64,000 bases of DNA from Promethearchaeota archaeon (GTDB lineage: Archaea > Asgardarchaeota > Lokiarchaeia > Sigynarchaeales > SOKP01). Below the pieces are notes generated by a model. It made no database searches, had not been told where the DNA came from, and saw nothing but the letters and a program-made list of their open reading frames with translations. Shown in pieces: positions 42,301 through 50,660 of this stretch. How positions within the stretch are numbered: the first letter of the stretch is position 1; every line of letters begins with the position of its first letter. Both the position numbers and the translations under genes were made by a program. The stretch lies in assembly GCA_013375495.1 (NCBI GenBank), contig JABXKC010000018.1:1-64000 (forward strand). Reading direction: 5' to 3'.

Positions 42301-43936
42301 GTATAGTAATTGAGTCAACTGGAATGTCGTTAAGGAGTAAATCAAAATCTACGCTTGTTTCCGCACTAGTACCGCCATTTACAACGAAAGCCTCAATTTG
42401 GTACGAACTATGTATGATAGGGTCAGTGGGTGTCGTTAATCTCGCTTTTAATTCGTGATTAAAAATCATAAACGTAGCAATTACATACCCTGGTGTATCT
42501 TTGGGTGTATCTGGAGATTCTTGAGAGATTTCTTGGAGGATTCCGCTCTCATACCTTTCTAGCTTAAATGAAGAAATTGTTCCTGTTATGTCTGATAAAT
42601 CAATCTCTAGATAGAAGAACACATCGTTATTTGATGAGTAATAAGAGTAAAAATCTGTTAGATCGAATGTCATAAAATCAGGAAATAGGTTGTTAACATC
42701 AGCATCGTAATGTGGAATTGACACATTTAAAGGGTTGTTATGAGGTCCTACTCCAAATGAAATTATATCACTCATTCTAGTTGGTGCAGAACTAAATTCC
42801 CATGCAGCTATTATATTAGGATTATAGTCTATTCGATCAGTTAAGAAAAGGATTTGCTGACCACCAACTGCTCCGAATTCATGGAACGCATCATATGTTA
42901 ACCAGTAATATCCATTATCCATCCAACTTTCTCCCCATGAATTAACTACTCTAAATGCTCCTAGATCACCATCCTCTGAAATAGAATCGTCGTATCCCAC
43001 AAAACATTGGGCGTGGTTTAGTGATGAAGAATTATCATATTCAGCAGAAGATAGTATATAATCACTTGTAGGATCATCTAAACCATTTGAATATTGATAA
43101 GCGTCAATACCAATTGTAACTGGCGTTCCACTATCAAGTATACTTTTGATAACACCAATTGTAGAATAATCAATATACGAAATTAAAGTATAATCAAGGG
43201 GTTTATGATAAGGTGCCTCTCGCCATGCAGCTTCATCCCCCCAGCTATCGACATCTGAATCATCATAGGGCATAGTATGTAAGGTTGAAACACCCCACTC
43301 TTTTATAAGTTCAGCAGTCTCGGAAGGAACTGAACCATAATCATATGCAGAAATTTTATTATATGACCATGCAGGACTTAATAGATATTGTGGATCTCCT
43401 GAACTAGCATCCCAACCATAATCTTTTGCTTCTAAATACCCAAAGGCATAATATACATTTGCCCATGAGGTACAAGAACCTTGCATACCTTGATCTCCAA
43501 CAATTGGAAAATACATTTCTGTAGAAATGTCTGCTGTAGCCATATATCCCTGTTTGTAATCTGATGTCAATTCTAATAGCGATATTTTTCCTACAAGAGA
43601 TTCCAAATCTTCTTTTGAAGGAGTCGAATATCCAGTACCATGACCGTCTATAACATTATCGCAATTTTCCCTTTTATCCTCAATATTGATATCTTTTTTC
43701 ATATCCTCTACTTTTTCTTCTGTTACATACTCTGCTAAATATCTTTTACCGTTTAGAGTATAGATAAATGTATGTCCTGAATACTGATTGGCAATATCAC
43801 CTTTTAGATTAGAATTTGGTTGTGTTTCAGAAAAAATCGAAGATTCTGCTCTTACATCTACTACATAAAAAAGAAGTAAAGCTATACTAAATACAAGAAA
43901 GATAATTCTATTTTTATTATGTTCAATATATTTCAT
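39344..43936 (-). CDS. Surface-anchored papain-like (C1A) cysteine protease with repeats
   Basis: 1530 residues. N-terminal signal segment (about 10-27, IIFLVFSIALLLFYVV). The C1A catalytic triad is clear: Cys155 in MQGSCTSWAN, His308 in LNHAQCFVGYDD, Asn332 in VVNSWGESWM. Downstream lie CARDB-like beta-sandwich repeats and a pair of near-identical units (WVLEDLTLPGGVAYYEKSTG). Two about 94-residue beta domains with SITWTSQG/YIYWEST motifs follow. The C-terminus has PGYN-hydrophobic segment-KKRIK, like archaeal CTERM sorting signals. It probably digests external protein at the cell surface. Confidence 0.9.
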   Translation of the reverse strand: MKYIEHNKNRIIFLVFSIALLLFYVVDVRAESSIFSETQPNSNLKGDIANQYSGHTFIYTLNGKRYLAEYVTEEKVEDMKKDINIEDKRENCDNVIDGHGTGYSTPSKEDLESLVGKISLLELTSDYKQGYMATADISTEMYFPIVGDQGMQGSCTSWANVYYAFGYLEAKDYGWDASSGDPQYLLSPAWSYNKISAYDYGSVPSETAELIKEWGVSTLHTMPYDDSDVDSWGDEAAWREAPYHKPLDYTLISYIDYSTIGVIKSILDSGTPVTIGIDAYQYSNGLDDPTSDYILSSAEYDNSSSLNHAQCFVGYDDSISEDGDLGAFRVVNSWGESWMDNGYYWLTYDAFHEFGAVGGQQILFLTDRIDYNPNIIAAWEFSSAPTRMSDIISFGVGPHNNPLNVSIPHYDADVNNLFPDFMTFDLTDFYSYYSSNNDVFFYLEIDLSDITGTISSFKLERYESGILQEISQESPDTPKDTPGYVIATFMIFNHELKARLTTPTDPIIHSSYQIEAFVVNGGTSAETSVDFDLLLNDIPVDSITIPNLPSGANATIQYLWTPTEYDTYNFTAYATPVSGEFYLSNNYDTEILYILGPIFHDDFESGLTKWASITGLWHLTDYSSVWPDPYHSPTHSMWFGNESTGDYNTGLIETGDLVSTAINLVGTEAAFLEFFHWREGEGYSWDISYVYISINGINWDLIYQTDEPYITPWEKVSLDISAYIGNSSVQVRFDFDTIDEIANNYRGWLVDDVAIMGTGVNIPHNLRVSLEIPQNVEISNTYTINATVMNIGTSDESDVDLFLYEDNIMVDSLYISTLLSGSSQTINYLWTPTTYGEYNLTAYSPPVPSEEFTFDNLVTIIIPLHEINLFDGLQINYTYTSQGITFPSCISYNYLLGSLFRVNWDLVYMGTLLSGYWDVDAQTRIMENSGGSANFGDASHTPFWVFTDISIGDTVPIAVDGEGDHNHFVSGEIIYDIPDFGPVEVWVLEDITLPGGVAYYEKSTGILLSGTFVYSGGFINYILDLINTNAAFDKLIFNHDLRVNINAPSYCEIYNTYTISATIINTGINDENDVDLFLYLDDIIIESLHISNLPSESSQTIDYSWTPTSYGEYNFTAYAPPVIGETYTIDNMRIEIIPLHKINLFDGMFMNYSFTIYNENYTIEYLYSSLSNGIFHVDHIVYSSLSPLSTGYWDVDSQTRVMYNSLGAFSFGLGTHTPLWIFTEISLSDVIPIAVDAEGDHNFMVSDELNYSLPGYGNVDAWVLEDLTLPGGVAYYEKSTGTLMNGTFFYNGGVYNYTFELINTNAFAKFLTVALPDSSSSWETVTSQYIYWESTGNIPDVKIELYKDDVFIMEITSETLNDGVYSWSIPATLTTSNQYQIKISDVTDPSISDFSEYFEIFSPFVTINIPDSSSSWKPGTPQSITWTSQGTIVNVKIELYKDDVFVMEITSETPNDGLYSWSIPTELATSDQYQIKITDKVNLDTYDFSDYFEIKKVTSGSGDIPGYNLCILIGIIGVISIILVKKRIKT
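39490..40030 (-). repeat. Tandem about 94-residue repeats in the protease gene
   Basis: Two units of about 282 bases. The stretches at 39567-39633 and 39849-39915 are nearly identical (both encode the segment around VKIELYKDDVF and the following ITSETxNDGxYSWSIP). High nucleotide identity points to recent duplication or conversion. Confidence 0.8.
40090..40985 (-). repeat. Longer-range repeat inside the protease gene
   Basis: The segments near 40090-40160 and 40920-40985 are almost the same at DNA level and encode TLPGGVAYYEKSTGxL in two homologous domains about 278 residues apart, together with flanking CARDB-like units (EINLFDGLQINYTY / KINLFDGMFMNYSF). Confidence 0.75.
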
Positions 43937-44414
43937 TTTAAATTTCGCCTTTTTTATTAAATTTTAGTAAAATTGTCGTAATATACAACTTTATTAATTT
44001 ATTATTCCACCATGTTATTATTTATACCTTTCTGTAAAATCTTCAAGTCATTTTAATAATTACTACTATTTTAATGACGAGTAAATTCAAATAATCACAA
44101 GTAATAGCTAAATTCAAACGAGAAATAAATTATAAATTTGAAACATAGCACTTTTTCAAATAAGAAATTCTCTTTTCTTTTCTTCTTTATTTTGAAAAAC
44201 TTTTTTAGTAAGATTCTTTCTTCTAATAACAATTTCTTAATACGCTTTAAAGCAAAAAATCCATTATGAGTGATTTCGAGAAATTATTTAATCCCAAGAG
44301 TATGGGCCAATAAGAAGGTCTCACCATAGCGATGCATTTAAGAATCTAATTAACTTAAATCTTTATAATCTTTCAAAGGTATTAATAATTAATAAAATGT
44401 AAAACTTGTTGAAA
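43937..44414. other. 478-base intergenic region holding duplication copy 2
   Basis: It contains the promoter of the surface protease (AT-rich, nothing distinctive), then from 44247 the phosphatase stub and from 44305 the duplicated segment that includes the Nudix promoter. No RNA gene is recognised. Confidence 0.6.
44247..44327 (-). pseudogene. 5' stub of a dual-specificity phosphatase gene copy
   Basis: The ATG at 44327 corresponds exactly to the phosphatase start at 39121. The first eight codons encode MVRPSYWP, identical to the intact gene; the frame then diverges and stops at 44247-44249 after 26 codons. Confidence 0.7.
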
Positions 44415-44426
44415 ATGATCGATAAA
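44305..44426. repeat. Segment duplication, copy 2
   Basis: Gap-free match to 39099-39220 with about 10 mismatches in 122 bases. Here the Nudix gene is intact and the phosphatase is reduced to its first codons, the reciprocal of copy 1. Confidence 0.9.
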
Positions 44427-44882
44427 AAAGATTTAAAACCCTTTGATTTAAGGAAGTATCCTATCGTTCCATTAGTAGGTGTAGGGGTCTTGCTAACCCG
44501 GGATAACTCTTTATTATTAGTAAAAAGGAAATTCGATCCTGATGCGGGATATTGGGCTATTCCGGGTGGACATTTGGATCTCGGTGAAAGAGTAGAAGAT
44601 GCGGCTGAACGGGAAGCTTACGAAGAAACAGGTTTTATAGTGAAAGTTTCCAAATTAGCAGGTATAATTGATAAAATTATGTATGACGACAGTGGAAAAG
44701 TCGAATACCATTATGTTTTAATTAATTTTTTCGTAGAACAAATAGATAGTGATCATAACAAACAACCAGTACCAAATTCTGACGCATTAGATGCAAAATT
44801 TGTACCTTTTAATGAGCTTAAAAATTATAACCTTACAGATTCATTAGTAGAGCTTTTAAGGCAATTGAAAATGGGTTATTAA
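44415..44882 (+). CDS. Nudix hydrolase
   Basis: 155 residues from ATG 44415 (TTG 44406 also in frame). The Nudix box is complete: Gly52, Glu58, Arg66-Glu67, Glu70-Glu71, Gly73 within GHLDLGERVEDAAEREAYEE. The N-terminal strand VGVGVLLTRDNSLLLVKR and the WAIPGG turn fit MutT/ADP-ribose-type pyrophosphatases. It hydrolyses a nucleoside diphosphate derivative. The gene lies in copy 2 of a duplicated promoter segment, presumably once paired with a divergent phosphatase. Confidence 0.92.
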   Translation: MIDKKDLKPFDLRKYPIVPLVGVGVLLTRDNSLLLVKRKFDPDAGYWAIPGGHLDLGERVEDAAEREAYEETGFIVKVSKLAGIIDKIMYDDSGKVEYHYVLINFFVEQIDSDHNKQPVPNSDALDAKFVPFNELKNYNLTDSLVELLRQLKMGY

Positions 44883-44978
44883 TTATAATTCTCTTTGTCT
44901 CACAAAAAAATAAAGATTTATATATTTCTTTATCTAATTTAGTTTCACAACGAAATCTAATTTAATTAAAAAAATAAT

Positions 44979-45317
44979 GTGATTAAAATAACAATCTTAG
45001 TAAATCGTGTTTGGTTTCCAGCGGATCAGTCAAATAAAATAGCAAAAGCATTTACAGAATTCCTAAAAGATAATCCTCCCGACAAGTCAATTGAAAAAAC
45101 CCTCGTCATTGCTGTCGGTTCTGACGAAAATGGAACTCTTTTAACTTATGGTATTGGCGAAATAATGAAAGGCATGGAAAAGGAGGCACTAAAGCGTTCA
45201 ACTAAACAAAACTTATTCATGGCTTCTAAAATTGATGGGCTTAAATATAAAATAGAAATCCTTTTGGATTTTAACGAGGCTTATAAAATCTTAGGTATGA
45301 CCGCACCAGAAGTATAA
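44979..45317 (+). CDS. Small conserved protein of unknown function (paralog of 990-1313)
   Basis: 112 residues from GTG 44979. Aligned by eye it matches the protein at 990: W-x-P near residue 12, DKS after a charged helix, GT and an Ile-x-x-I strand, KG-M/K-x-x-EAL, then IDGLKYKIEI and a C-terminal GMTAPE. I recognise no named family. The two genes are 44 kb apart, each isolated, so this is a dispersed paralogous family. A single-domain alpha/beta protein that may dimerise. Confidence 0.7.
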   Translation: MIKITILVNRVWFPADQSNKIAKAFTEFLKDNPPDKSIEKTLVIAVGSDENGTLLTYGIGEIMKGMEKEALKRSTKQNLFMASKIDGLKYKIEILLDFNEAYKILGMTAPEV

Positions 45318-45548
45318 TATCAATTCCAGATATTCAAAATAAGATTAAAGCTATTTTAAATATCTTTCAAATACTTTTTTTTCCTATCTTTATGGACGAT
45401 TATATTTATAACAAAATATTTCTGAAGTGCTATCTTATTATTATTTATTAAACAAAACAATTTAATTCACTTAGAATTAAGTTGATATAGACATTTGATA
45501 CTTTATTATAAGTAATAATATAAAGAAATTACGAGAAGGTTCTAAAAA

Positions 45549-46862
45549 TTGTCTACATTAATGAAAATCGCTCGAGATGGTAAAATCACAAAAGAAATGG
45601 AATCAGTTGCGAAAAAAGAACAAGTTGATGTTGAATTTATCCGTAAAGGAATCGCTAAAGGACGAATTATCATACCAAAATCTAACCGACGAGATACCGA
45701 ACCTATAGGTATAGGGGAAGGGTTATTAGTAAAAATCAACGCTAACATTGGTTCCAGCAAACGAGTATGTGATATTGAAGAAGAATTAGAAAAGGCAAAA
45801 ATAGCTGTAAAGTTTGGGGCAGATACAGTTATGGACCTAAGCACAGGAATAACTGAGGTAGATGTTAATAACATTCGAAAACAAATATTAAATGAGATTA
45901 AAGTTCCAATAGGAACAGTTCCGATCTACCAATCCGCATTAAGAGCGTTAGAGAATAAAGGAGCAATTATAAATTTTGATGAAGATGATCTTTTTAACGT
46001 AGTGGAAGAACAAGCTAAAGAAGGGGTTGACTTTTTTACAATTCATGTAGGGGTGACTAAAGATATTGTTAATTACTTAAAAGACCATCCTAGAACTATG
46101 GGGGTTGTTTCTCGCGGTGGAACTTTTTTGGCCGCCTGGATTCTCGAAAACGATTTAGAAAATCCGTTTAATCGTAATTACGATTATTTATTAGATATGG
46201 CTAAACAATATGATTTTACTCTTTCTCTTGGTGATGGGATGAGGCCAGGTAGTATTTTTGATTCGACTGATTATGCACAGATTCAAGAACTTATTGAAAT
46301 CTCTAAATTAGTAAAGAGGGCTTGGTCACAGAATGTGCAAGTTATGGTTGAAGGCCCTGGACACATACCTGCAAATGAAATTGAAAGAAACATAAAAATA
46401 ATGAAATCTTTATGCGATAACGCTCCTTTTTATGTATTAGGGCCATTGGTTACTGACATTGCTCCTGGATATGATCACCTTGTAAGCGCTATCGGTGGTG
46501 TGATGGCAGGCTTAGCTGGTGCAGATTATCTCTGTTACGTTACTCCTTCTGAACACTTAGCATTGCCTAATAAGGAGGAAGTAAAAAGAGGAGTAATTGC
46601 TTCAAAAATCGCAGCTCATGCAGTAAATGTAGCTAAATATGGCAGAAAAGCATCAGATTGGGACTACAAAATGGATATAGCGCGAAAAAATCTCGATTGG
46701 GAAGGGATGATAAAGCATTCAATCGATCCAGAATTATCGCGGGAGATTCATTATCGTAATGGGATATCGGATGATGATGTGTGTAGTATGTGCGGGGAAT
46801 TTTGCGCGATTAAGATTTTAAAGGATGCCCTTGACAAAAAAGCATCAAAGAAAATACTCTAA
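45549..46862 (+). CDS. thiC: Phosphomethylpyrimidine synthase ThiC
   Basis: 437 residues from TTG 45549 (ATG 45561 is possible). ThiC is a radical SAM enzyme that makes the HMP-P pyrimidine of thiamine from AIR. Its C-terminal CxxCxxxC is present (Cys412, 415, 419 in CSMCGEFC). Other hallmarks: SLGDGMRPGSIFDS, VEGPGHIP, ITDIAPGYDH-like TDIAPGYDHLVSAIGG. The length is the short archaeal form, without the bacterial N-terminal extension. It converges on the ThiD-ThiN gene, with stop codons overlapping by four bases. No TPP riboswitch is visible upstream. Confidence 0.96.
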   Translation: MSTLMKIARDGKITKEMESVAKKEQVDVEFIRKGIAKGRIIIPKSNRRDTEPIGIGEGLLVKINANIGSSKRVCDIEEELEKAKIAVKFGADTVMDLSTGITEVDVNNIRKQILNEIKVPIGTVPIYQSALRALENKGAIINFDEDDLFNVVEEQAKEGVDFFTIHVGVTKDIVNYLKDHPRTMGVVSRGGTFLAAWILENDLENPFNRNYDYLLDMAKQYDFTLSLGDGMRPGSIFDSTDYAQIQELIEISKLVKRAWSQNVQVMVEGPGHIPANEIERNIKIMKSLCDNAPFYVLGPLVTDIAPGYDHLVSAIGGVMAGLAGADYLCYVTPSEHLALPNKEEVKRGVIASKIAAHAVNVAKYGRKASDWDYKMDIARKNLDWEGMIKHSIDPELSREIHYRNGISDDDVCSMCGEFCAIKILKDALDKKASKKIL

Positions 46863-48262
46863 TTGAAAATCGAATTTATTATTTTTTGAAGTTTATTAAC
46901 TATATTTTCTGCATTTTTGCCAAACAACCTAATCATCGGTTCTTTTCCGATTGATCCTTTATCCCAAATTATATCTGGAATTCTCCCTATTTCTTTGATG
47001 CTCTTTTTAATTAACCATTGCATAGTAGATTCTTCCTCTACCATTATTTCTTTAGGTTGATGTTCTCTAATTATCTCTTGAAATTCTAAATCTGTTTTTT
47101 CCTGAAGTAATTTAATCCAATCAGACTTATATTTCATGTTTAAAACAAAGTTAATAGAATTGTCAAATTTTTTAGCTTCAAGTATTAATCGGGCGGTATG
47201 ATTAGAAATACCGAATTTTATTTCGCCTGACGCTTTAGGATATTCATCTACGATTGTAATTCTTCCTTCAATTCCTGCTATTTCTTCTTTAGAAACTGCA
47301 TTAGGGAGCGATCCCGAAATGTTCATTCTTACTTCTGGTATTAACATACTAAATTTTCTATTACTGGAAATAAAGTTATAAATCTCCTTGATTTGATTAA
47401 CAACCTCGATGTGTTCCTGATCAAGCGTTAAATCTAATATCCTTCCCTCTTGGGGTAGTTTGATAAAATTAAGAAATCTATCGCCAAAAAACAGTTCTGC
47501 TTTTTCTATTGATTCTAGTAAAGTATTCCCTAGTGATAGATAAGCAGTAATGGCTGAAGAAAAAACACACCCAGTTCCGTGTACGTTTCCCTGGAGCGAT
47601 AATTTTGGTTTTTTAAATATTTTAAATTTGAGATTCTCTTTACCGTTTGTTAATTTACTCACGCAAGCAAGGTCAAATATGCTATCATGATCAGTCCCTG
47701 CACTTTTAATAACAATTGCTTTCTGAATTTCGGAGATTCTTTGATCTACGTACATTTTTTTAATGATTGTTTGCGCTACATCTTTGAGGAGTTCTAAGTC
47801 ATCTAAAGTTTTGTTTTTAAGTTCTTTATTGGCGTAATAACTTGCTTCTTCTAGATTTGGAGTTAGAACAGTTACTAAAGGAAAAAGGTTTCTTTCAATT
47901 TCCAGTTCAAAACCTTCACTCGATAGTCGTTCACCAACGCTAGAAATATTAACGGGATCTAAAACAGCGATTAAATTATAAGACAGAATCGAGTGTTTTA
48001 TTAAATCTAAGGATTTAATATCAGGGATCATCCCTATTTTCACATATTTGATGGGATAAGCATTTAAAATCGCATCAAGTTGCTTACCTAATTCCTCCGA
48101 AAGAGATTTAAATCCGTAGAATTCTGTGGCTGTTTGATATGTTATTGCGGTAATTGCCGAAAAGGGGTGAATTCCAATTCTGTCAAAAGTTCTGATATCT
48201 GCCTGAATTCCGGCACTAGAGGTAGGATCAGAACCCGCTATTGTTAAACAAAAAGGTTTCAT
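46859..48262 (-). CDS. HMP-P kinase fused to thiamine-phosphate synthase domain (ThiD-ThiN)
   Basis: 467 residues. Residues 1 to about 275 are ThiD: LTIAGSDPTSSAGIQADIRTF at the start and the anion-hole GNVHGTGCVFSSAITAYLSLG near 235. The C-terminal about 180 residues are ThiN, the archaeal thiamine-phosphate synthase: SMLIPEVRMNISGSLPNA, then GRITIVDEYPKASGEIKFG and PDIIWDKGSIGKEPMIRLFG. It phosphorylates HMP-P and couples it to HET-P, downstream of ThiC's reaction. It is convergent with thiC, so two transcripts meet there. Confidence 0.95.
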   Translation of the reverse strand: MKPFCLTIAGSDPTSSAGIQADIRTFDRIGIHPFSAITAITYQTATEFYGFKSLSEELGKQLDAILNAYPIKYVKIGMIPDIKSLDLIKHSILSYNLIAVLDPVNISSVGERLSSEGFELEIERNLFPLVTVLTPNLEEASYYANKELKNKTLDDLELLKDVAQTIIKKMYVDQRISEIQKAIVIKSAGTDHDSIFDLACVSKLTNGKENLKFKIFKKPKLSLQGNVHGTGCVFSSAITAYLSLGNTLLESIEKAELFFGDRFLNFIKLPQEGRILDLTLDQEHIEVVNQIKEIYNFISSNRKFSMLIPEVRMNISGSLPNAVSKEEIAGIEGRITIVDEYPKASGEIKFGISNHTARLILEAKKFDNSINFVLNMKYKSDWIKLLQEKTDLEFQEIIREHQPKEIMVEEESTMQWLIKKSIKEIGRIPDIIWDKGSIGKEPMIRLFGKNAENIVNKLQKIINSIFN

Positions 48263-48288
48263 AGTATAATATTAGTAAAAATAGAAGC

Positions 48289-48864
48289 TTATTTAACTCT
48301 TTCATACGCCCATTTTGCTTTATCATCTAAACCTAAAGCGTCGTATGCCTTTCCAAGGTAGAGAAAACCCTCGGGATGATCATATTTTTCTTTTACTAAT
48401 TTGAATAACTGATTAATTGCCAGATCATAACGACCTCTCATGTAATTAATCTTCCCTTTAAAAAATAAAATATCGTGTTGCTTTTGGATTGAGGTACTAC
48501 CGTTATTATGCAAATCTAAGCGTGATAGGGCGTACTCGAATTCTTTTTCTTTAATTAAAATTTCGATTGATTCAAGAAATTTTAAAAAAGTTATTTTAGA
48601 AGCGACTTCCTCTATTTTTTTTAGTTCTTCTTGTTTTATTTCTTTCTCTAGAGCGACTAATTTTTCAGTCTCTTTTTGGTTAATAAATCCTTTAAACTTG
48701 TTAATTACTTGATCTGGATACGGTTCTCTGCAAAGAGGACAATTTAGCGAATGAACTAGCCATTCTTTTAAGCAATCCGTGTGAGCGAGATGACCATTAG
48801 GGCATTCTTGGGAAGAATCCACTCCTTTAATTATACCCAAATGACAAATAATACATGTAGCCAT
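48289..48864 (-). CDS. RING-H2 finger protein with TPR-like tail
   Basis: 191 residues. The N-terminus fits a cross-brace RING-H2: Cys4, Cys7, Cys21, His25, His28, Cys31, Cys42, Cys45, with the spacing C-x2-C-x13-C-x3-H-x2-H-x2-C-x10-C-x2-C. A charged coiled helix (about 55-95) leads to two or three TPR-like hairpins (FFKGKINYMRGRYDLAINQL, FLYLGKAYDALGLDDKAKWA). RING domains act in E3 ubiquitin ligases; Asgard archaea can encode ubiquitin systems, but no E1, E2 or ubiquitin gene is here. It is divergent from the Roadblock-GTPase gene with a 103-base gap. Confidence 0.8.
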   Translation of the reverse strand: MATCIICHLGIIKGVDSSQECPNGHLAHTDCLKEWLVHSLNCPLCREPYPDQVINKFKGFINQKETEKLVALEKEIKQEELKKIEEVASKITFLKFLESIEILIKEKEFEYALSRLDLHNNGSTSIQKQHDILFFKGKINYMRGRYDLAINQLFKLVKEKYDHPEGFLYLGKAYDALGLDDKAKWAYERVK

Positions 48865-48967
48865 TTCAATCAGTAAACTATTTAATAAATTATAAAATAA
48901 TCACTTTTAAGTATATGTTGTTTTTAATAATACAATCTAATATATTCGTATTATGTAAGAATCGATT

Positions 48968-50533
48968 ATGTCTGTAAACAAAAAAAGGCTTTTTAACGAG
49001 CTTCTCACTAAATTTTTACTCAAGTATGAAGATGTAGATGCTCTTATTGTCTCCGATCACGAAGGTTTTATCATAGCTGGACAAAAGAGAGCAACGGTTG
49101 ATATGGAGTTAGTATCGGTATTAACCGCTCTAATAAATCCTGTTCTTGAAAGAATACGAGATGAGTTCGCGTTTAAAAAGTTTGGGTCTGCAAGTTTTGA
49201 CACAGAAGAAAATCGATTACTCTTTATTTCAATTGATGAAAACACAACACTAAGCGTAGTTTTAGATACTATGGCGTCTGTTGATAAACTTAGCCCCTAC
49301 GCTTACTTTCTTGCAGAAAAAACAGCTCAAATTATTAATGTCAGCGACGAAGATACGATTCAAATAGATATTCCTAACTTTGGAACGGAGATTGATACTG
49401 TGAGAGATGAAGGTAGAATCAAACAACAGATATATCAGATGCGTTTAGATTCCGGGGGAGTATATAAATTTAAATTTATAATCGTGGGTGATAAAGCAGT
49501 AGGAAAATCATCAATTGTACGAAGATTTGTAGAAAACAAATTTTCTCTCGATTACCGCTCTACTCTCGGATTAAATGTTCTTACACATTCAATGAACTTT
49601 TACGGAAACGAAGTTAATTTTATGCTTTGGGACCTTGGAGGGCAGGATTATTTCAAACGCTTTAGAAAGACTTATTATATGGGTACCCAAGCTGCTTTCA
49701 TCGTGTTCGATGTTTGCGAACGAGAAACCTTCGCAAATGTGAACGTATGGTACAAAGAACTCGAAGATTTTCTCGATAACAAAAATATTCCCATAGTTAT
49801 TGTAGGAAATAAGATTGATTTGTCCGATCAGAGAATTATTCAATACAAAGAAGGAATAGCGTTAGTTGACGACCTTTTACAACAAAATTCCGATGGAGAT
49901 TTTTCTTATATTGAAACCAGCGCTTTAACGGGTGAGAATATCAGAGATGCTTTTAGCTTAATAGCATATCATTATATAACAAAGAGTAAAGATAGAGAGG
50001 AACAAAAATTAAAAGAAAATCTAATGGTTCAGATCAATTCGATTTTAAATAAAAATCAGAAGTTAGAGATCACATTCATAACCGAAAATCCGTTTTGGAG
50101 CCCAGGATTACAAATTTTAAATGAAGTTAATAGCTTATGTGATTGTGATAAGTTATTAGATAATAAAGAAAAAAGATTGTATCAATACTCCAATGGATTG
50201 CTAGTAAAGAATTATCTTTTTGATAGCATAGATGTTGCAGAATCTGATGGTGTTTTTGCAATCTTTGACGCGCGAAACAGGAAACATATTGATCCTAAGT
50301 GGAAGGATGTAGTTATTAATATTATTAGTAATTTAAAAGAAAATAAGGTAATTCTAATTGGTATAAGGGTTTCTGATGACCTCGATTGGTCAGATATTAT
50401 GGAAGAATTTAATGTTAATGAATATTTGGAAGAAAAAATGGTTTCTCTTTTGTTTTTTAAGATAGGTTTCGAGTATCGTTTGGAAATCTATGATGAACTC
50501 GAAGTAATGTTTAGTACCATTATTAATTCGTAG
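48968..50533 (+). CDS. Roadblock/LC7-Rab-like GTPase fusion, copy 1
   Basis: 521 residues. N-terminal Roadblock/LC7 domain (about 1-125: VDALIVSDHEGFIIAGQKR, then LLFISIDENTTLSVVLD), a linker, then a Rab/Ras-like GTPase: GDKAVGKS P-loop (174-181), DLGGQ (222-226), GNKID (280-284), ETSALTG (316-322). After residue 345 comes a third domain of about 175 residues (KLEITFITENPFWSPG, DGVFAIFDARNRKHIDPKW, NKVILIGIRVSDD) that I do not recognise; its alternation of strand and helix suggests a Rossmann-like fold. Fusing a putative regulator and GTPase implies intramolecular control. Confidence 0.88.
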   Translation: MSVNKKRLFNELLTKFLLKYEDVDALIVSDHEGFIIAGQKRATVDMELVSVLTALINPVLERIRDEFAFKKFGSASFDTEENRLLFISIDENTTLSVVLDTMASVDKLSPYAYFLAEKTAQIINVSDEDTIQIDIPNFGTEIDTVRDEGRIKQQIYQMRLDSGGVYKFKFIIVGDKAVGKSSIVRRFVENKFSLDYRSTLGLNVLTHSMNFYGNEVNFMLWDLGGQDYFKRFRKTYYMGTQAAFIVFDVCERETFANVNVWYKELEDFLDNKNIPIVIVGNKIDLSDQRIIQYKEGIALVDDLLQQNSDGDFSYIETSALTGENIRDAFSLIAYHYITKSKDREEQKLKENLMVQINSILNKNQKLEITFITENPFWSPGLQILNEVNSLCDCDKLLDNKEKRLYQYSNGLLVKNYLFDSIDVAESDGVFAIFDARNRKHIDPKWKDVVINIISNLKENKVILIGIRVSDDLDWSDIMEEFNVNEYLEEKMVSLLFFKIGFEYRLEIYDELEVMFSTIINS

Positions 50534-50660
50534 AATTCATTCTTAATTTATCCTTCAAAATCTAATATTTTCAAATGACTACTTTTAAAAATAAGTGATC
50601 TTATATGTACGATAAGAATATTTTCTTCTTGATTAAATTCAAGTTTGAAGGTGCATTCCA

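Noticed and set aside
45318..45548. TPP riboswitch upstream of thiC
   Set aside because: The CTGAGA and ACC-GATCTGG-TAATACC-type conserved parts are absent; the region is plain AT-rich DNA.
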